A stretch of DNA of 51,827 nucleotides, taken from an uncultured Eubacteriales bacterium. GTDB lineage: Bacteria > Bacillota > Clostridia > Christensenellales > Aristaeellaceae. Positions within the stretch are counted from its first letter, which is position 1. Each line of letters opens with the position of its first letter. Positions 36,917-44,978 of the stretch are shown piece after piece. The notes beneath the pieces were generated by a model. That model saw only the letters and a list, made by a program, of their open reading frames with translations, was not told the DNA's origin and did not search any database. Position numbers and translations under genes: made by a program. The stretch lies in NCBI GenBank assembly GCA_902777335.1, contig CACYTF010000018.1:1-51827 (forward strand). Direction: 5' to 3'.

Positions 36917-37762
36917 CTACGCCTTTCCCTCGGAGCCGAACAGCGCGATCTTCTCGCGCACGACGGCCTTCATGGCGTCGATCTCGTAGGGCATGAGCTC
37001 CATCAGCGTGTTGGCGCCCGCCTGCAGGCCCGCCTCCGCGCCTCGGCGGCCGGCCTTGTCCAGGTCGGTGAATATGTTCACCTTGCAGATGCCCCTTCGG
37101 GCGGCCTCGCGAAAGTCGTCGTCGGAGAGGCCGCTGCCGCCGTGCAGCACCAGCGGCTTGCCGGTGACCCGGGCGATCTCTGAGATGCGGTCGAAGTCCA
37201 GCTTCGGCGGGAACTTGTAGTCGCCGTGGGCGTTGCCGACGGCCACGGCCAGCGCGTCCACCTGGGTCCGGCCCACGAAATCCCTGGCCATGGCCGGGTC
37301 GGTGTAGTAGTCCGACGGGTTGGCCAGCCTGCCCGCGCCGAAATTGTCGCCCACGTGGCCCAGCTCAGCCTCCACCGTCGCGCCCATGGCGTGGCAGATG
37401 CGCACCATCTGGGAGACGTTGGCCAGGTTGTTCTCGTAGGGCGACATGGAGCAGTCGAACATCACCGACGTGAAGCCCAGCTTCAGCGCCTCCATGCACT
37501 TTTCAAAGGTCAGCCCGTGGTCGTAGTGCACCGCCACCGGCACGCTGGCCTTTTTCGCCATCGGGATCAGGTACTCGGCGACGTGCTCCAGCGACATGGC
37601 GGGCAGCAGGATCTCGGCCGTGCCCACGATGACCGGCGCGCGCATGGCCTCCGCCGTCTCGATGACCGCCCGGGCCATCTCCACGTTCACCGCGTTGAAA
37701 AAGCCCACCGACCAGCCGCCCCGGCGCGCCTCATCCAGCATCTGCTTCATGTTGACCAGCAT
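36917..37762 (-). CDS. class II fructose-bisphosphate/tagatose-type aldolase
   Basis: The 281-aa zinc aldolase has HYDHG (His79, Asp81, His82), the ELGHVGD block, GNAHGDYKFPPKLDF and the zinc/phosphate site VLHGGSGLSDDD. It belongs to the FbaA/GatY/KbaY group, which cleaves ketose bisphosphates to DHAP and an aldehyde; exact substrate not certain. It begins 4 nt after the pfkB stop with GGAGGG, and pairing with a PfkB kinase suggests that the kinase makes its substrate. Confidence 0.92.
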   Translation of the reverse strand: MLVNMKQMLDEARRGGWSVGFFNAVNVEMARAVIETAEAMRAPVIVGTAEILLPAMSLEHVAEYLIPMAKKASVPVAVHYDHGLTFEKCMEALKLGFTSVMFDCSMSPYENNLANVSQMVRICHAMGATVEAELGHVGDNFGAGRLANPSDYYTDPAMARDFVGRTQVDALAVAVGNAHGDYKFPPKLDFDRISEIARVTGKPLVLHGGSGLSDDDFREAARRGICKVNIFTDLDKAGRRGAEAGLQAGANTLMELMPYEIDAMKAVVREKIALFGSEGKA

Positions 37763-37766
37763 AACA

Positions 37767-38882
37767 TCATCCCTCCATCGTCTTCCAGCCGGCGTCGATG
37801 CGCCGCTTCAATTCGTCCAGTGGCAGTATGCCGCCCAGGGTGTCATAAGAGGATACCGCGGCCGCGCCCTCGGCGGCGGCCAGCTTCACGCACATTTCGG
37901 GGGATTCCCGGTTCAACAGCGCCGTCAGGAAGGCGGCGATGCTCACGTCCCCGGCCCCCGCGGCGCTGCGCACGGCCTCCGCCTGAAAGCAGGGCTGCCC
38001 GAAGCACCGGTCGGCCCAGGCGCCGGCGTCCGGCCCCAGCCGCGCGCCGATCTGTAGCACGCGCCCGCGCCCGGCGGAGGCGAAGACCATGCCGGACAGG
38101 CCGCACTTCAACAGCACCGCGGCGCAGCCCATGTCCAGGCACGCCCGGGCCAGAGGCAGCGCGTCTTCGGCCAGGCTCAGGTGCCTGGTCATGTCGCCGC
38201 CGGCGGCGCAGAGGCGCTGGTACAGCGGCCTGTCGAGCATGAAGCACAGTTCTTCAAAGCTGGGCACGAAGAAATCCACGTGGGGGAGCGCCCGGCAGAG
38301 TATCGCACGCCAGTCGGCCTTACCGGCCTCGCTCATCGGGTCCACCGCGGTCATGTCCAGGCTGGTGGCGACGCCGCGGGCCTTCACGTCGCCCAGCATG
38401 CGCGACAGCGCCGCGCCGCCGTCGCGGTAGAACCGCTTCATCAGCGTCGGGTAGCCGAAGTGGAACAGCACCGCGTCTCTCAGCGCCGCCTCCGGGATGT
38501 CCGCGGGCACGAAGGTGTCGTTCGCCCCCGGGTTGTGCAGAAATATCCGGTCGATGCCGGGCACCGCCAGCACCACCGAATAGGAGGTGGAGCCGGCCGG
38601 GTCCACGATCAGGCCGCCCGCGCCGTCCTCCGACAGCGCGCGCTGCAGCGCCGCGCCCAGCAGGTCGTCGCCCACCTTGCCCAGCAGCGCCACGTCGTTG
38701 CCCAGCCGCTTCAGCGCCAGGCCCGTGTTGCCCACGCTGCCGCCGGCGTACACGCTGGCCGCGCCCACCTGTATGAGCTTGCCCGGCACCAGCAGGTCGG
38801 CGAGCCTGTCGTGGGTCTGCCCCGGGCGGAACGTGGGCGTGATGTCCAGGCAGATGTGGCCCGCGGAGATGATCTTCGCCAT
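37767..38882 (-). CDS. PfkB-family carbohydrate kinase
   Basis: The 371-aa ribokinase-fold kinase has the N-terminal GGSVGNTGLALKRLG block and the C-terminal catalytic signature SAAGAGDVSIAAFL (AGAGD with the base Asp). It likely phosphorylates a sugar or sugar phosphate that the following aldolase cleaves. Start after GGAAAGGAAGG. It lies 23 bp after bcp and 4 bp before the aldolase: one bcp-pfkB-fba transcript. Confidence 0.9.
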   Translation of the reverse strand: MAKIISAGHICLDITPTFRPGQTHDRLADLLVPGKLIQVGAASVYAGGSVGNTGLALKRLGNDVALLGKVGDDLLGAALQRALSEDGAGGLIVDPAGSTSYSVVLAVPGIDRIFLHNPGANDTFVPADIPEAALRDAVLFHFGYPTLMKRFYRDGGAALSRMLGDVKARGVATSLDMTAVDPMSEAGKADWRAILCRALPHVDFFVPSFEELCFMLDRPLYQRLCAAGGDMTRHLSLAEDALPLARACLDMGCAAVLLKCGLSGMVFASAGRGRVLQIGARLGPDAGAWADRCFGQPCFQAEAVRSAAGAGDVSIAAFLTALLNRESPEMCVKLAAAEGAAAVSSYDTLGGILPLDELKRRIDAGWKTMEG

Positions 38883-38905
38883 CGCGCGCCTTCCTTTCCG
38901 GCGTA

Positions 38906-39361
38906 TCAGCCCAGTGCTTCCAGCATCTGCGCGGGGTTGTCGGCGGCCTTGACGTTGCCCAGGGCCCGGACGATCACGCCGCTTTCGTCGATCAGGTAGG
39001 TGGTGCGGACCACGCCCATCGTCACCTTGCCGTAGTTCTTCTTCTCCTTCCAGACGTCATAGGCCTGTATGACGGCCCGGTCCTCGTCGGAAAGCAGCGT
39101 GAACGGCAGGCCGTGGCTCTGCTCAAAACGCTTGTGGGACGCCACCGAATCCTTGCTGACGCCCAGCACCACAGCGCCCTTCTCCATAAACTGCGGGTAG
39201 AGCTGGGCAAAGCCGCAGGCCTGCTTGGTGCAGCCCGAGGTGTTGTCCTTGGGGTAGAAATACAGTATGACCCGACGGCCCCGATAGTCGGACAGCGTGT
39301 GCGGCGCGCCGTTCTGGTCGGGCAGCGTAAAGTCTGGGGCGGGCGTTCCGATCTCGAGCAT
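38906..39361 (-). CDS. bcp: thioredoxin-dependent peroxiredoxin (BCP/PrxQ)
   Basis: The 151-aa peroxiredoxin has peroxidatic Cys44 and resolving Cys49 in TSGCTKQACGF (usual form TPGCTKEAC) and the YFYPKDNT lead-in. It reduces H2O2 and organic peroxides with electrons from thioredoxin, useful to an anaerobe. Start after AGGAGGA. It is the first gene of bcp-pfkB-fba. Confidence 0.96.
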   Translation of the reverse strand: MLEIGTPAPDFTLPDQNGAPHTLSDYRGRRVILYFYPKDNTSGCTKQACGFAQLYPQFMEKGAVVLGVSKDSVASHKRFEQSHGLPFTLLSDEDRAVIQAYDVWKEKKNYGKVTMGVVRTTYLIDESGVIVRALGNVKAADNPAQMLEALG

Positions 39362-39400
39362 GGTATCGTCCTCCTGTCCAGCGGCAATATGTACGGTTCA

Positions 39401-39429
39401 ATAATAGCACAGTTTTGGCCGCTTGACAA
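39401..39429 (-). promoter_or_regulatory. promoter of bcp-pfkB-fba
   Basis: On the minus strand: TTGTCA (plus 39424-39429), a 17-bp spacer and TATTAT (plus 39401-39406). Its -35 shares bases with that of the divergent yprB promoter. Confidence 0.8.
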
Positions 39430-39451
39430 TCCGCCCGGGGATATTTAAAAT
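39423..39451 (+). promoter_or_regulatory. promoter of yprB-TPR
   Basis: TTGACA at 39423-39428, a 17-bp spacer and TAAAAT at 39446-39451. The -35 overlaps the -35 of the bcp promoter on the other strand. Confidence 0.8.
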
Positions 39452-39469
39452 AATATGCGGTGATGTGAC

Positions 39470-40621
39470 ATGGCGTCCGGGCTGCGGGCAAAGCTGAACA
39501 GGATGAATACGTCGGCACCCGCCGCGCCCATGCGGCGGGGCGGCGTGATGTGCCGCGTCACCCGCGTGCCGCTGGACGGGGCCATCTACGACCTGCCCGC
39601 CGCCGGCCTGCGCCGCATCGGCTGGTGCGGCCCCCGGTTCGACGTCACCCGCTGCCTGTTCCTGGATACGGAGACCACGGGCCTGTCCCACGGGGCGGGC
39701 ACGGTGGCCTTCCTGGTGGGCGTGGGGTATGTGGAGGGGGAGGAACTGGTCGTCGAGCAGTACCTGATGCGGGACTACGCCGACGAGCCGGAGCTGATCG
39801 ACCGCCTGGCCCGGCGCATGGAGCGCTGCGACAGCGTGTGCACCTTCAACGGCAGGACCTTCGACATGCCGCTGCTGGAGGCGCGCTTCACGATGTGCCG
39901 CATGCGCGACCGCTGGCCGTCGCTTGCGAACCTGGACCTGCTCACGCCGGCCCGCCGCGCGTGGAAGCTGCGGCTGGGCAGCTGCCGGCTGTCGGTCATC
40001 GAGGACCGGATCCTGGGCATGCCCCGCGAGGACGACCTGCCCGGCAGCGAGGTGCCTGCCCGGTACTTTCAGTTCATGAAGACCGGCGACGAGGCGCTGC
40101 TGGAGGACATCGTGCGCCACAACTGCCAGGACATCGCGACGCTGGCGACGCTGCTGGTGCGGCTGTGCGACATCAACGCCCGGCCCGAGGCGCTCTGTGA
40201 CCAGCGGGACCAGTTCAGCATGGGCCGGTCGCTGGAGCGGCAGGGCGAGCTGAAGCCGGCGCGGGAGATGTACCGCGTGGCGGCGAAGCCCAGGCCGGCG
40301 GGCACGCTGTCGGCGCTGACCGGCGAGCGCGTGGCCGGCATGGCCAACTGGCGGCTGTATTTGCTGTGCCGCAGGTCGGGCGACTGGGACGGCGCGCGGG
40401 ACACGCTTTTGCAGATGCTGAACCGCGGACAGATGCCCGGCGCGGCCTGCACGGAGCTGTCGAAGCTGTACGAGCACCGGCTGAGGGACTGTCGCCGGGC
40501 GCTGGAATACGCCGGGCAATCGGCGCGCTATCCGGACGGCGAACCGGAGGCGCAGCTGCAGAGGCGGCTGGCCCGGCTGAAAAGCAAAATCGAGAGGGAG
40601 TTGGAGCATGGGACTGTTTGA
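39470..40621 (+). CDS. YprB-like RNase H-fold (DEDD) exonuclease
   Basis: The 383-aa protein has a ribonuclease H-like domain (about residues 60-230) with Asp66/Glu68 in FLDTETTGLS, the second Asp region CTFNGRTFDMPLL and the third HNCQDIATLATLL: the DEDD metal-binding set of YprB proteins (PF13482). The C-terminal part (about 240-383) is helical and TPR-like. Substrate unknown, likely a nuclease acting on DNA or RNA. The ATG at 39470 has only a weak ribosome site and a short leader. It overlaps the TPR gene by 14 bp. Confidence 0.88.
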   Translation: MASGLRAKLNRMNTSAPAAPMRRGGVMCRVTRVPLDGAIYDLPAAGLRRIGWCGPRFDVTRCLFLDTETTGLSHGAGTVAFLVGVGYVEGEELVVEQYLMRDYADEPELIDRLARRMERCDSVCTFNGRTFDMPLLEARFTMCRMRDRWPSLANLDLLTPARRAWKLRLGSCRLSVIEDRILGMPREDDLPGSEVPARYFQFMKTGDEALLEDIVRHNCQDIATLATLLVRLCDINARPEALCDQRDQFSMGRSLERQGELKPAREMYRVAAKPRPAGTLSALTGERVAGMANWRLYLLCRRSGDWDGARDTLLQMLNRGQMPGAACTELSKLYEHRLRDCRRALEYAGQSARYPDGEPEAQLQRRLARLKSKIERELEHGTV

Positions 40622-41390
40622 CGGCGCGAAGGCCACATTGACGGGAAACAGGGCCTACAAGATTCACGTGGAGGCCAACAAGCTGGCCGCGGCGGGCAAG
40701 CCGCGGGAGGCCGCGGAGAAGTACAGGACCGCCCTCGGGCTGTACGAGGAAGCGGAGCGCCTGGGCATAGAGGCTCAGAACATACTGCGCGGCTACGCGA
40801 TACTGCTGATGCGCGAGGGGAACTTCGACAGGGCCGACGCGCTGATGCGGCGCATGGGCCAGATGAAGAACCTGTCCAAGGACGACTGGTTCGAGCTGCG
40901 GGTGGACTACTCCATCTGCCTGTGGAAGCTGGGACAACTGGACAAGGCCATCGAGACCATCGGCCGCGCCGCCCAGCAGAAGATGAACGGCATGATCTAC
41001 GGCACGCTGGGCATGTACCGGGTGGAGAAGGCGAAGGCCGACGGCGACTTCCAGAGCGCGCTGGAGTTCAACCTGGAGGCGCTGGACTACGACGACGAGG
41101 ACCCCTCCACGCTGGACAACCTGGGTCAGCTGTACGAGGCCATGTCCGAACAGGGCGGCGAGAAAGCGGCGGAATACCGCGCCACAGCGATAGACTATTA
41201 TCGGAAGGCCCACAAGGCCAAGCCCCGCCAGATCACCACGATCTACTACCTGGCCCGCCTGTTCCACCAGGACGGCGACGACGAGAAGGCCCGCAAGCTG
41301 CTGTCGATCAAAGACACCCTCTACGTCAGCGCCATCTGCCCGATCACAAGGCAGATGCTGGATGAGCTGGCGAGGGAGGTTGGGGAATGA
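40608..41390 (+). CDS. tetratricopeptide-repeat protein
   Basis: The 260-aa protein is mostly helical TPR units (around residues 20-55, 65-95, 110-140, 148-180 and 195-225) with a DUF-like N-terminus GLFDGAKATLTGNRAYKIHV. No signal peptide. It probably binds a partner; coupling to YprB suggests a shared complex. It starts after GGGAGTTGG inside the yprB end, and a GAGAGTG array follows its stop. Confidence 0.85.
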   Translation: MGLFDGAKATLTGNRAYKIHVEANKLAAAGKPREAAEKYRTALGLYEEAERLGIEAQNILRGYAILLMREGNFDRADALMRRMGQMKNLSKDDWFELRVDYSICLWKLGQLDKAIETIGRAAQQKMNGMIYGTLGMYRVEKAKADGDFQSALEFNLEALDYDDEDPSTLDNLGQLYEAMSEQGGEKAAEYRATAIDYYRKAHKAKPRQITTIYYLARLFHQDGDDEKARKLLSIKDTLYVSAICPITRQMLDELAREVGE

Positions 41391-41391
41391 T

Positions 41392-41451
41392 GGGGAGAGG
41401 GGAGAGTGGAGAGTGAAGAGTGGAGAGTGAAGAGTGGAGTGTGGAGTTGTG
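41392..41451 (+). repeat. 7-bp tandem array D (GAGAGTG)
   Basis: About eight 7-mers of GAGAGTG/AAGAGTG type begin one base after the TPR gene stop codon. Confidence 0.9.
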
Positions 41452-41485
41452 GTGCAAATCCATGACGGGATTTGTTTGATTCACA

Positions 41486-41617
41486 GGGGAACGGATTGCC
41501 ACGTCGCGGGCTCCTGCGTCGCCCGCTCCTCGCAATGACAGGGCGGAGAAGGCTGCCTCCAGCATGTCATTGCGAGGCGGCCGAACGCAGTGAGGCCAAC
41601 GTGGCAATCCGTTCCCC
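41486..41617. repeat. 132-bp MITE-like inverted-repeat element
   Basis: Terminal arms are a perfect 19-bp inverted repeat (GGGGAACGGATTGCCACGT and its complement, 41486-41504 and 41599-41617). An inner pair CGCAATGACA/TGTCATTGCG flanks the centre. There is no ORF. The TGTCATTGCGAGG...GTGGCAATCC motif is a common intergenic element in many bacteria (recalled). It could be a small non-autonomous mobile element or a long hairpin. Confidence 0.85.
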
Positions 41618-41620
41618 GGC

Positions 41621-41657
41621 TATTCCTGTTCCCTGTACCCTGTTCCCTGTTCCCTCT
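41621..41657 (-). repeat. 7-bp tandem array F (GGGAACA on the minus strand)
   Basis: About five TTCCCTG units on the plus strand, the complement of the arrays at 15346 and 47239, followed by a GGCGGGCGCC block as in those copies. The adjoining 41658-41740 has a CTTCCCCTGAAGGGGAAG hairpin at 41702 and no gene. Confidence 0.85.
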
Positions 41658-41741
41658 CCGGCGGGCGCCGACCTCTTCCGTCAGCGCTGACGCGCTGCCA
41701 TCTTCCCCTGAAGGGGAAGGCTATGGCACCCCTACTGGTGT

Positions 41742-41782
41742 GTCCCTAATGCCTATTGCCTAATCCCTATTGCCTACAACCC
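41742..41782 (-). repeat. 7-bp tandem array G (GGCAATA/GGGATTA)
   Basis: On the minus strand, directly after the TAG stop of the gene at 41783, the sequence runs GGCAATA GGGATTA and then GGCAATA GGCATTA in register of 7. It is purine-rich on the sense strand, as for the other arrays. Confidence 0.8.
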
Positions 41783-42184
41783 CTACGCCGTCCTTCTCCG
41801 TTTCCTCTCCGGCATATTGGAAAGCAGCGCGCCGCAGGTGGCGCCGAGGGCCGCGCCGATGAGCACCTCGCCCAGCATTTCGCCCACGGAGAAGGCGCTG
41901 CCGCCCAGCAGTACGTAGCCGGCGTAGCCGAGTATCATGTACAGCATGGCCAGCGTCGCGCCGGTCACGAAGCCCCGCCGGCCGCCGCGGCCCACGGCGA
42001 GCGCGGTGCCCAGCAGTATCGACAGCACCTTCATCACCTGGTTCAGCCCGGTCAGCAGGCTGTCGGACAGCCTCAGCCATACGATCAGCGCCGCGACGAC
42101 GGCCATCATCAGAAGCGTCAGCCCCACGGCGGCCAATAAGCCCTTCAGTATGTCGAGGCAGACCTGTTTTCGCGTCTTTTCCAT
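41783..42184 (-). CDS. TIGR04086-family small membrane protein
   Basis: The 133-aa protein has four predicted helices (about residues 14-36, 45-62, 70-90 and 100-122) and a basic tail PERKRRRTA. Size and LLTGLNQVMKVLSILLG pattern fit the TIGR04086 proteins of Firmicutes, whose role is unknown. The ATG follows GAAGGGGG. No operon partners; 178 bp separate it from divergent putP. Confidence 0.8.
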   Translation of the reverse strand: MEKTRKQVCLDILKGLLAAVGLTLLMMAVVAALIVWLRLSDSLLTGLNQVMKVLSILLGTALAVGRGGRRGFVTGATLAMLYMILGYAGYVLLGGSAFSVGEMLGEVLIGAALGATCGALLSNMPERKRRRTA

Positions 42185-42362
42185 ATCCCGCGCCCCCTTC
42201 AGAGTCGATGCTCAAGCCTATGCAACACGCCCCCGGTTTAGCAGCGCGCCGGACGGATTTGTGCCCATCTGTTAATCGAAAATTTACTCTGATAAACTGG
42301 TAAAGCATATATGTGTTAAGTTATAATGTAGGCTAACCTGAACAGAAAAGTGAGGCGGTTCC

Positions 42363-43826
42363 ATGAACATTACCGAACTGGTCGTATTTATCATCTACCT
42401 CCTGTTCATGATCGGCATCGGCGTCTTCTTCTTCACCCGTTCCAAGGGCGCGAACGAGAAGGACTATTTCCTCGGCGGCCGCAAGATGGGCGCGTGGGTC
42501 TCCGCGCTGTCCGCCGGCGCGTCGGACATGAGCGCCTGGGTGCTGATGGGCCTGCCGGCGTCGGTGTTCGCCGCGGGCATGGGGCAGACCTGGATCGCCA
42601 TCGGCCTGGCCATCGGCTACGCGCTCAGCTGGATATTTGAAGCGCCGCGCCTGCGCCGCTTCTCGATCGAGGCGAAGGACTCCATCACCATACCGCAGTA
42701 TCTGACCAACCGCTTCCTCTCCGGCAGCAAGGCGCTGCAGATCATCTGCGCGGTGATCTTCATATTCGCGTACACGATCTACGCGGCCTCCAGCATCAAG
42801 GCCTGCGGCACGCTGTTCAACACGGTCATCGGCATGAACGCCACCACGGCCATGTATTTGGCGGCGGCGATCATCATCGGCTACACGTTCCTGGGCGGCT
42901 TCCCGGCGGTCTGCTGGACGGACTTCTTCCAGGGCCTGCTGATGCTGGCGGCGCTGATGATCGCCCCGATCTTCGCGCTGGCGGCGGTCAAGGGCGCGCC
43001 GGCGCAGGCCGTGAGCGAGATGCCCGAGAACTACTGGGCCTTCACCGGAAACTGGCGCGAGATCGCGTCCGGCCTGGGCTGGGGCCTCGGCTACTTCGGC
43101 ATGCCCCACATCATCATACGCTTCATGTCCGTCAAGTCGCAGAAGGAGCTGCGCAAGTCCAGCGTGATCGGCATCTCCTGGACGCTGATCATACTGACCA
43201 TGTCCGTGGCCGCCGGCGCGGTGGGCCGCGTGATGTCCTCCCGGGGCATCATCGAAATCACCGACTCCGCCACCGTGTTCATCCAGATGACCCGCAGCAT
43301 CTTCCCGGCGCTGATCTCCGGCATACTGCTCTCGGCCATACTGGCGGCCTCGATGTCCACCGCGGATTCCCAGCTGCTGGCCTCGGCCTCGGCCTTCGCC
43401 AGCGACGTGTACAAGCCCATCTTCCGCAAGAACGCCTCCGACCGTGAGATGCTGTGGGCGGGCCGCGTGGTGGTCATGGCCATCGCGCTGATCGCGCTGA
43501 TCATCGCGTCCAACCCGAACAGCGGCACCATCATGGGCCTGGTGGAGAACGCCTGGGGCGTGTTCGGCGCGGCCTTCGGACCGACGATCATGCTCAGCCT
43601 GTTCTGGCGCAGGCTGACCTTCGGCGGCGCCGTGGCGGGCATCGTCACCGGCGCGCTGGCCGACATACTGTGGCTGGTGTACCTGAAGGGCACCGGCGTC
43701 TACGAGATCATCCCCGGCTTTGTGATCGGCCTGATCGCCGCCGTCGTCGTTTCGATGATCACCCCCGAGCCCGACGCGAAGGTCAAGGCGCTGTTCGACC
43801 GCGCCACGCGCAACATGGGCGACTGA
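42363..43826 (+). CDS. putP: sodium/proline symporter (SSS family)
   Basis: The 487-aa membrane protein has about 13 helices. It matches PutP over its length: KDYFLGGRKMGAWVSALSAGASDMSAW, the glycine/serine-rich helix 2, TIPQYLTNRF, and ILLSAILAASMSTADSQLL carrying the sodium-site serines/threonines. It should import proline with Na+ for osmotic balance or Stickland-type fermentation. Start after GTGAGG. A TATAAT at about 42330 is the likely -10. It ends at the 21-bp hairpin 43832-43878. Confidence 0.95.
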   Translation: MNITELVVFIIYLLFMIGIGVFFFTRSKGANEKDYFLGGRKMGAWVSALSAGASDMSAWVLMGLPASVFAAGMGQTWIAIGLAIGYALSWIFEAPRLRRFSIEAKDSITIPQYLTNRFLSGSKALQIICAVIFIFAYTIYAASSIKACGTLFNTVIGMNATTAMYLAAAIIIGYTFLGGFPAVCWTDFFQGLLMLAALMIAPIFALAAVKGAPAQAVSEMPENYWAFTGNWREIASGLGWGLGYFGMPHIIIRFMSVKSQKELRKSSVIGISWTLIILTMSVAAGAVGRVMSSRGIIEITDSATVFIQMTRSIFPALISGILLSAILAASMSTADSQLLASASAFASDVYKPIFRKNASDREMLWAGRVVVMAIALIALIIASNPNSGTIMGLVENAWGVFGAAFGPTIMLSLFWRRLTFGGAVAGIVTGALADILWLVYLKGTGVYEIIPGFVIGLIAAVVVSMITPEPDAKVKALFDRATRNMGD

Positions 43827-43831
43827 TTCAA

Positions 43832-43878
43832 TGAACGCAAGCGCGCCGCTCCCTGAAGGAGCGGCGCGCTTGCGTTCA
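43832..43878. terminator. bidirectional hairpin between putP and cysE
   Basis: A perfect 21-bp inverted repeat (43832-43852 with 43858-43878) with CTGAA loop between convergent stop codons; no long U tract. Confidence 0.7.
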
Positions 43879-43884
43879 GTTGAA

Positions 43885-44844
43885 CTAAATGCTGTAGCAC
43901 CACTGCGCGTCGTCGCCGGGCACGTCGGGCTGGAACACGTAGCCCTGGCCGTTCTTGTACAGCAGCTCCTGGCTCTTGATGCTCACCCGGGTGCCGGGGG
44001 CGATGGGGTGGGTGATGAACACGTTGGAGCCGATCACGGAGTCGTGGCCGATGATGGTCTCACCGCCCAGTATGGACGCGCCGGCGTAGATGGTGACCCG
44101 GTCCTCGATGGTGGGGTGGCGGCGCTTGCCCCGCAGCTTTTGCCCGCCGCGGGTGGACAGCGCGCCCAGCGTGACGCCCTGGTAGATCTTCACGGCCTCG
44201 CCGATCACGGTGGTCTCGCCGATGACGATGCCGGTGCCGTGGTCGATGAAGAAGTAGCGGCCGATCTGCGCGCCGGGGTGGATGTCGATGCCGGTGCGGC
44301 TGTGGGCGAACTCGGTCATGATGCGGGGGATCAGCGGCACGTTCAGCTGGTACAGCGCGTGGGCCAGCCGGTTCACCGTGATGGCGTACAGGCCGGGGTA
44401 GGCGATGATGACCTCGGCCTTGTTCTTGGCCGCCGGGTCGCCGTCGTAGGCGGCCTGCAGGTCGGTCTCCACGTAGGCGCGGATCCCCGGCAGCGCCGAC
44501 AGGAACGCCGCGGTGATGTCCTCGGCCTGCTTTTCCACGCCGGCCTCCGCCTCCATCGCGCCGCCCCGCAGCGCGATGGCGATCTGGCGGTTCAGGTGGA
44601 AGGCCACGTCCTCGATCAGCGCCGACAGGCTGTTCTTCGGGTTGTAGATGCGGTAGTTGTAGTCCCGGAAGTAGCCGGGAAACACCAGCCGCAGCAGCTT
44701 GCCGATCAGTTCCTCGATCACATGCCGGTCGGGCTGGGTGAACATCTCCAGCCGGTCGATGACCCGGTCGTTGCCGTAGTCCTTCAGTATGCAGTCCGCC
44801 AGCGCCTGTATCCGCGCTTCAAATCTCTCGGTCGCGTCTGTCAT
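43885..44844 (-). CDS. cysE: serine O-acetyltransferase
   Basis: This 319-aa hexapeptide-repeat enzyme makes O-acetylserine for cysteine. An N-terminal helical domain (1-150) is followed by the SAT signature HPGAQIGRYFFIDHGTGIVIGE (residues near 200-220), VKIYQGVTLGALS and the left-handed helix IEDRVTIYAGASILGG. The length exceeds E. coli CysE and fits the longer EpsC/plant-type group. The ATG at 44844 is eight bases after GGGGAGA; an upstream ATG at 44865 is less well placed. No cysK nearby. Confidence 0.94.
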   Translation of the reverse strand: MTDATERFEARIQALADCILKDYGNDRVIDRLEMFTQPDRHVIEELIGKLLRLVFPGYFRDYNYRIYNPKNSLSALIEDVAFHLNRQIAIALRGGAMEAEAGVEKQAEDITAAFLSALPGIRAYVETDLQAAYDGDPAAKNKAEVIIAYPGLYAITVNRLAHALYQLNVPLIPRIMTEFAHSRTGIDIHPGAQIGRYFFIDHGTGIVIGETTVIGEAVKIYQGVTLGALSTRGGQKLRGKRRHPTIEDRVTIYAGASILGGETIIGHDSVIGSNVFITHPIAPGTRVSIKSQELLYKNGQGYVFQPDVPGDDAQWCYSI

Positions 44845-44876
44845 GTTCAACGTCTCCCCATACAAGCTCTATCGCG

Positions 44877-44905
44877 ATTATAGCAGGCGGGAACGGCAAT
44901 GTCAA
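44877..44905 (-). promoter_or_regulatory. promoter of cysE
   Basis: On the minus strand: TTGACA (plus 44900-44905), a 17-bp spacer and TATAAT (plus 44877-44882). Confidence 0.88.
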
Positions 44906-44919
44906 CGGGCATGCCGCGC

Positions 44920-44948
44920 TTGCTTTTCCCGCGCGCATGGCCTATAAT
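44920..44948 (+). promoter_or_regulatory. promoter of the AmmeMemoRadiSam operon
   Basis: TTGCTT at 44920-44925, a 17-bp spacer and TATAAT at 44943-44948. Confidence 0.8.
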
Positions 44949-44978
44949 GGTACCGACACCCACGAAGGAGGGATCGCT

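Noticed and set aside
42185..42362. Riboswitch in the putP upstream region
   Set aside because: 178 bp with AT-rich promoter-like sequence (TATAAT near 42330) but no recognisable aptamer or attenuator.
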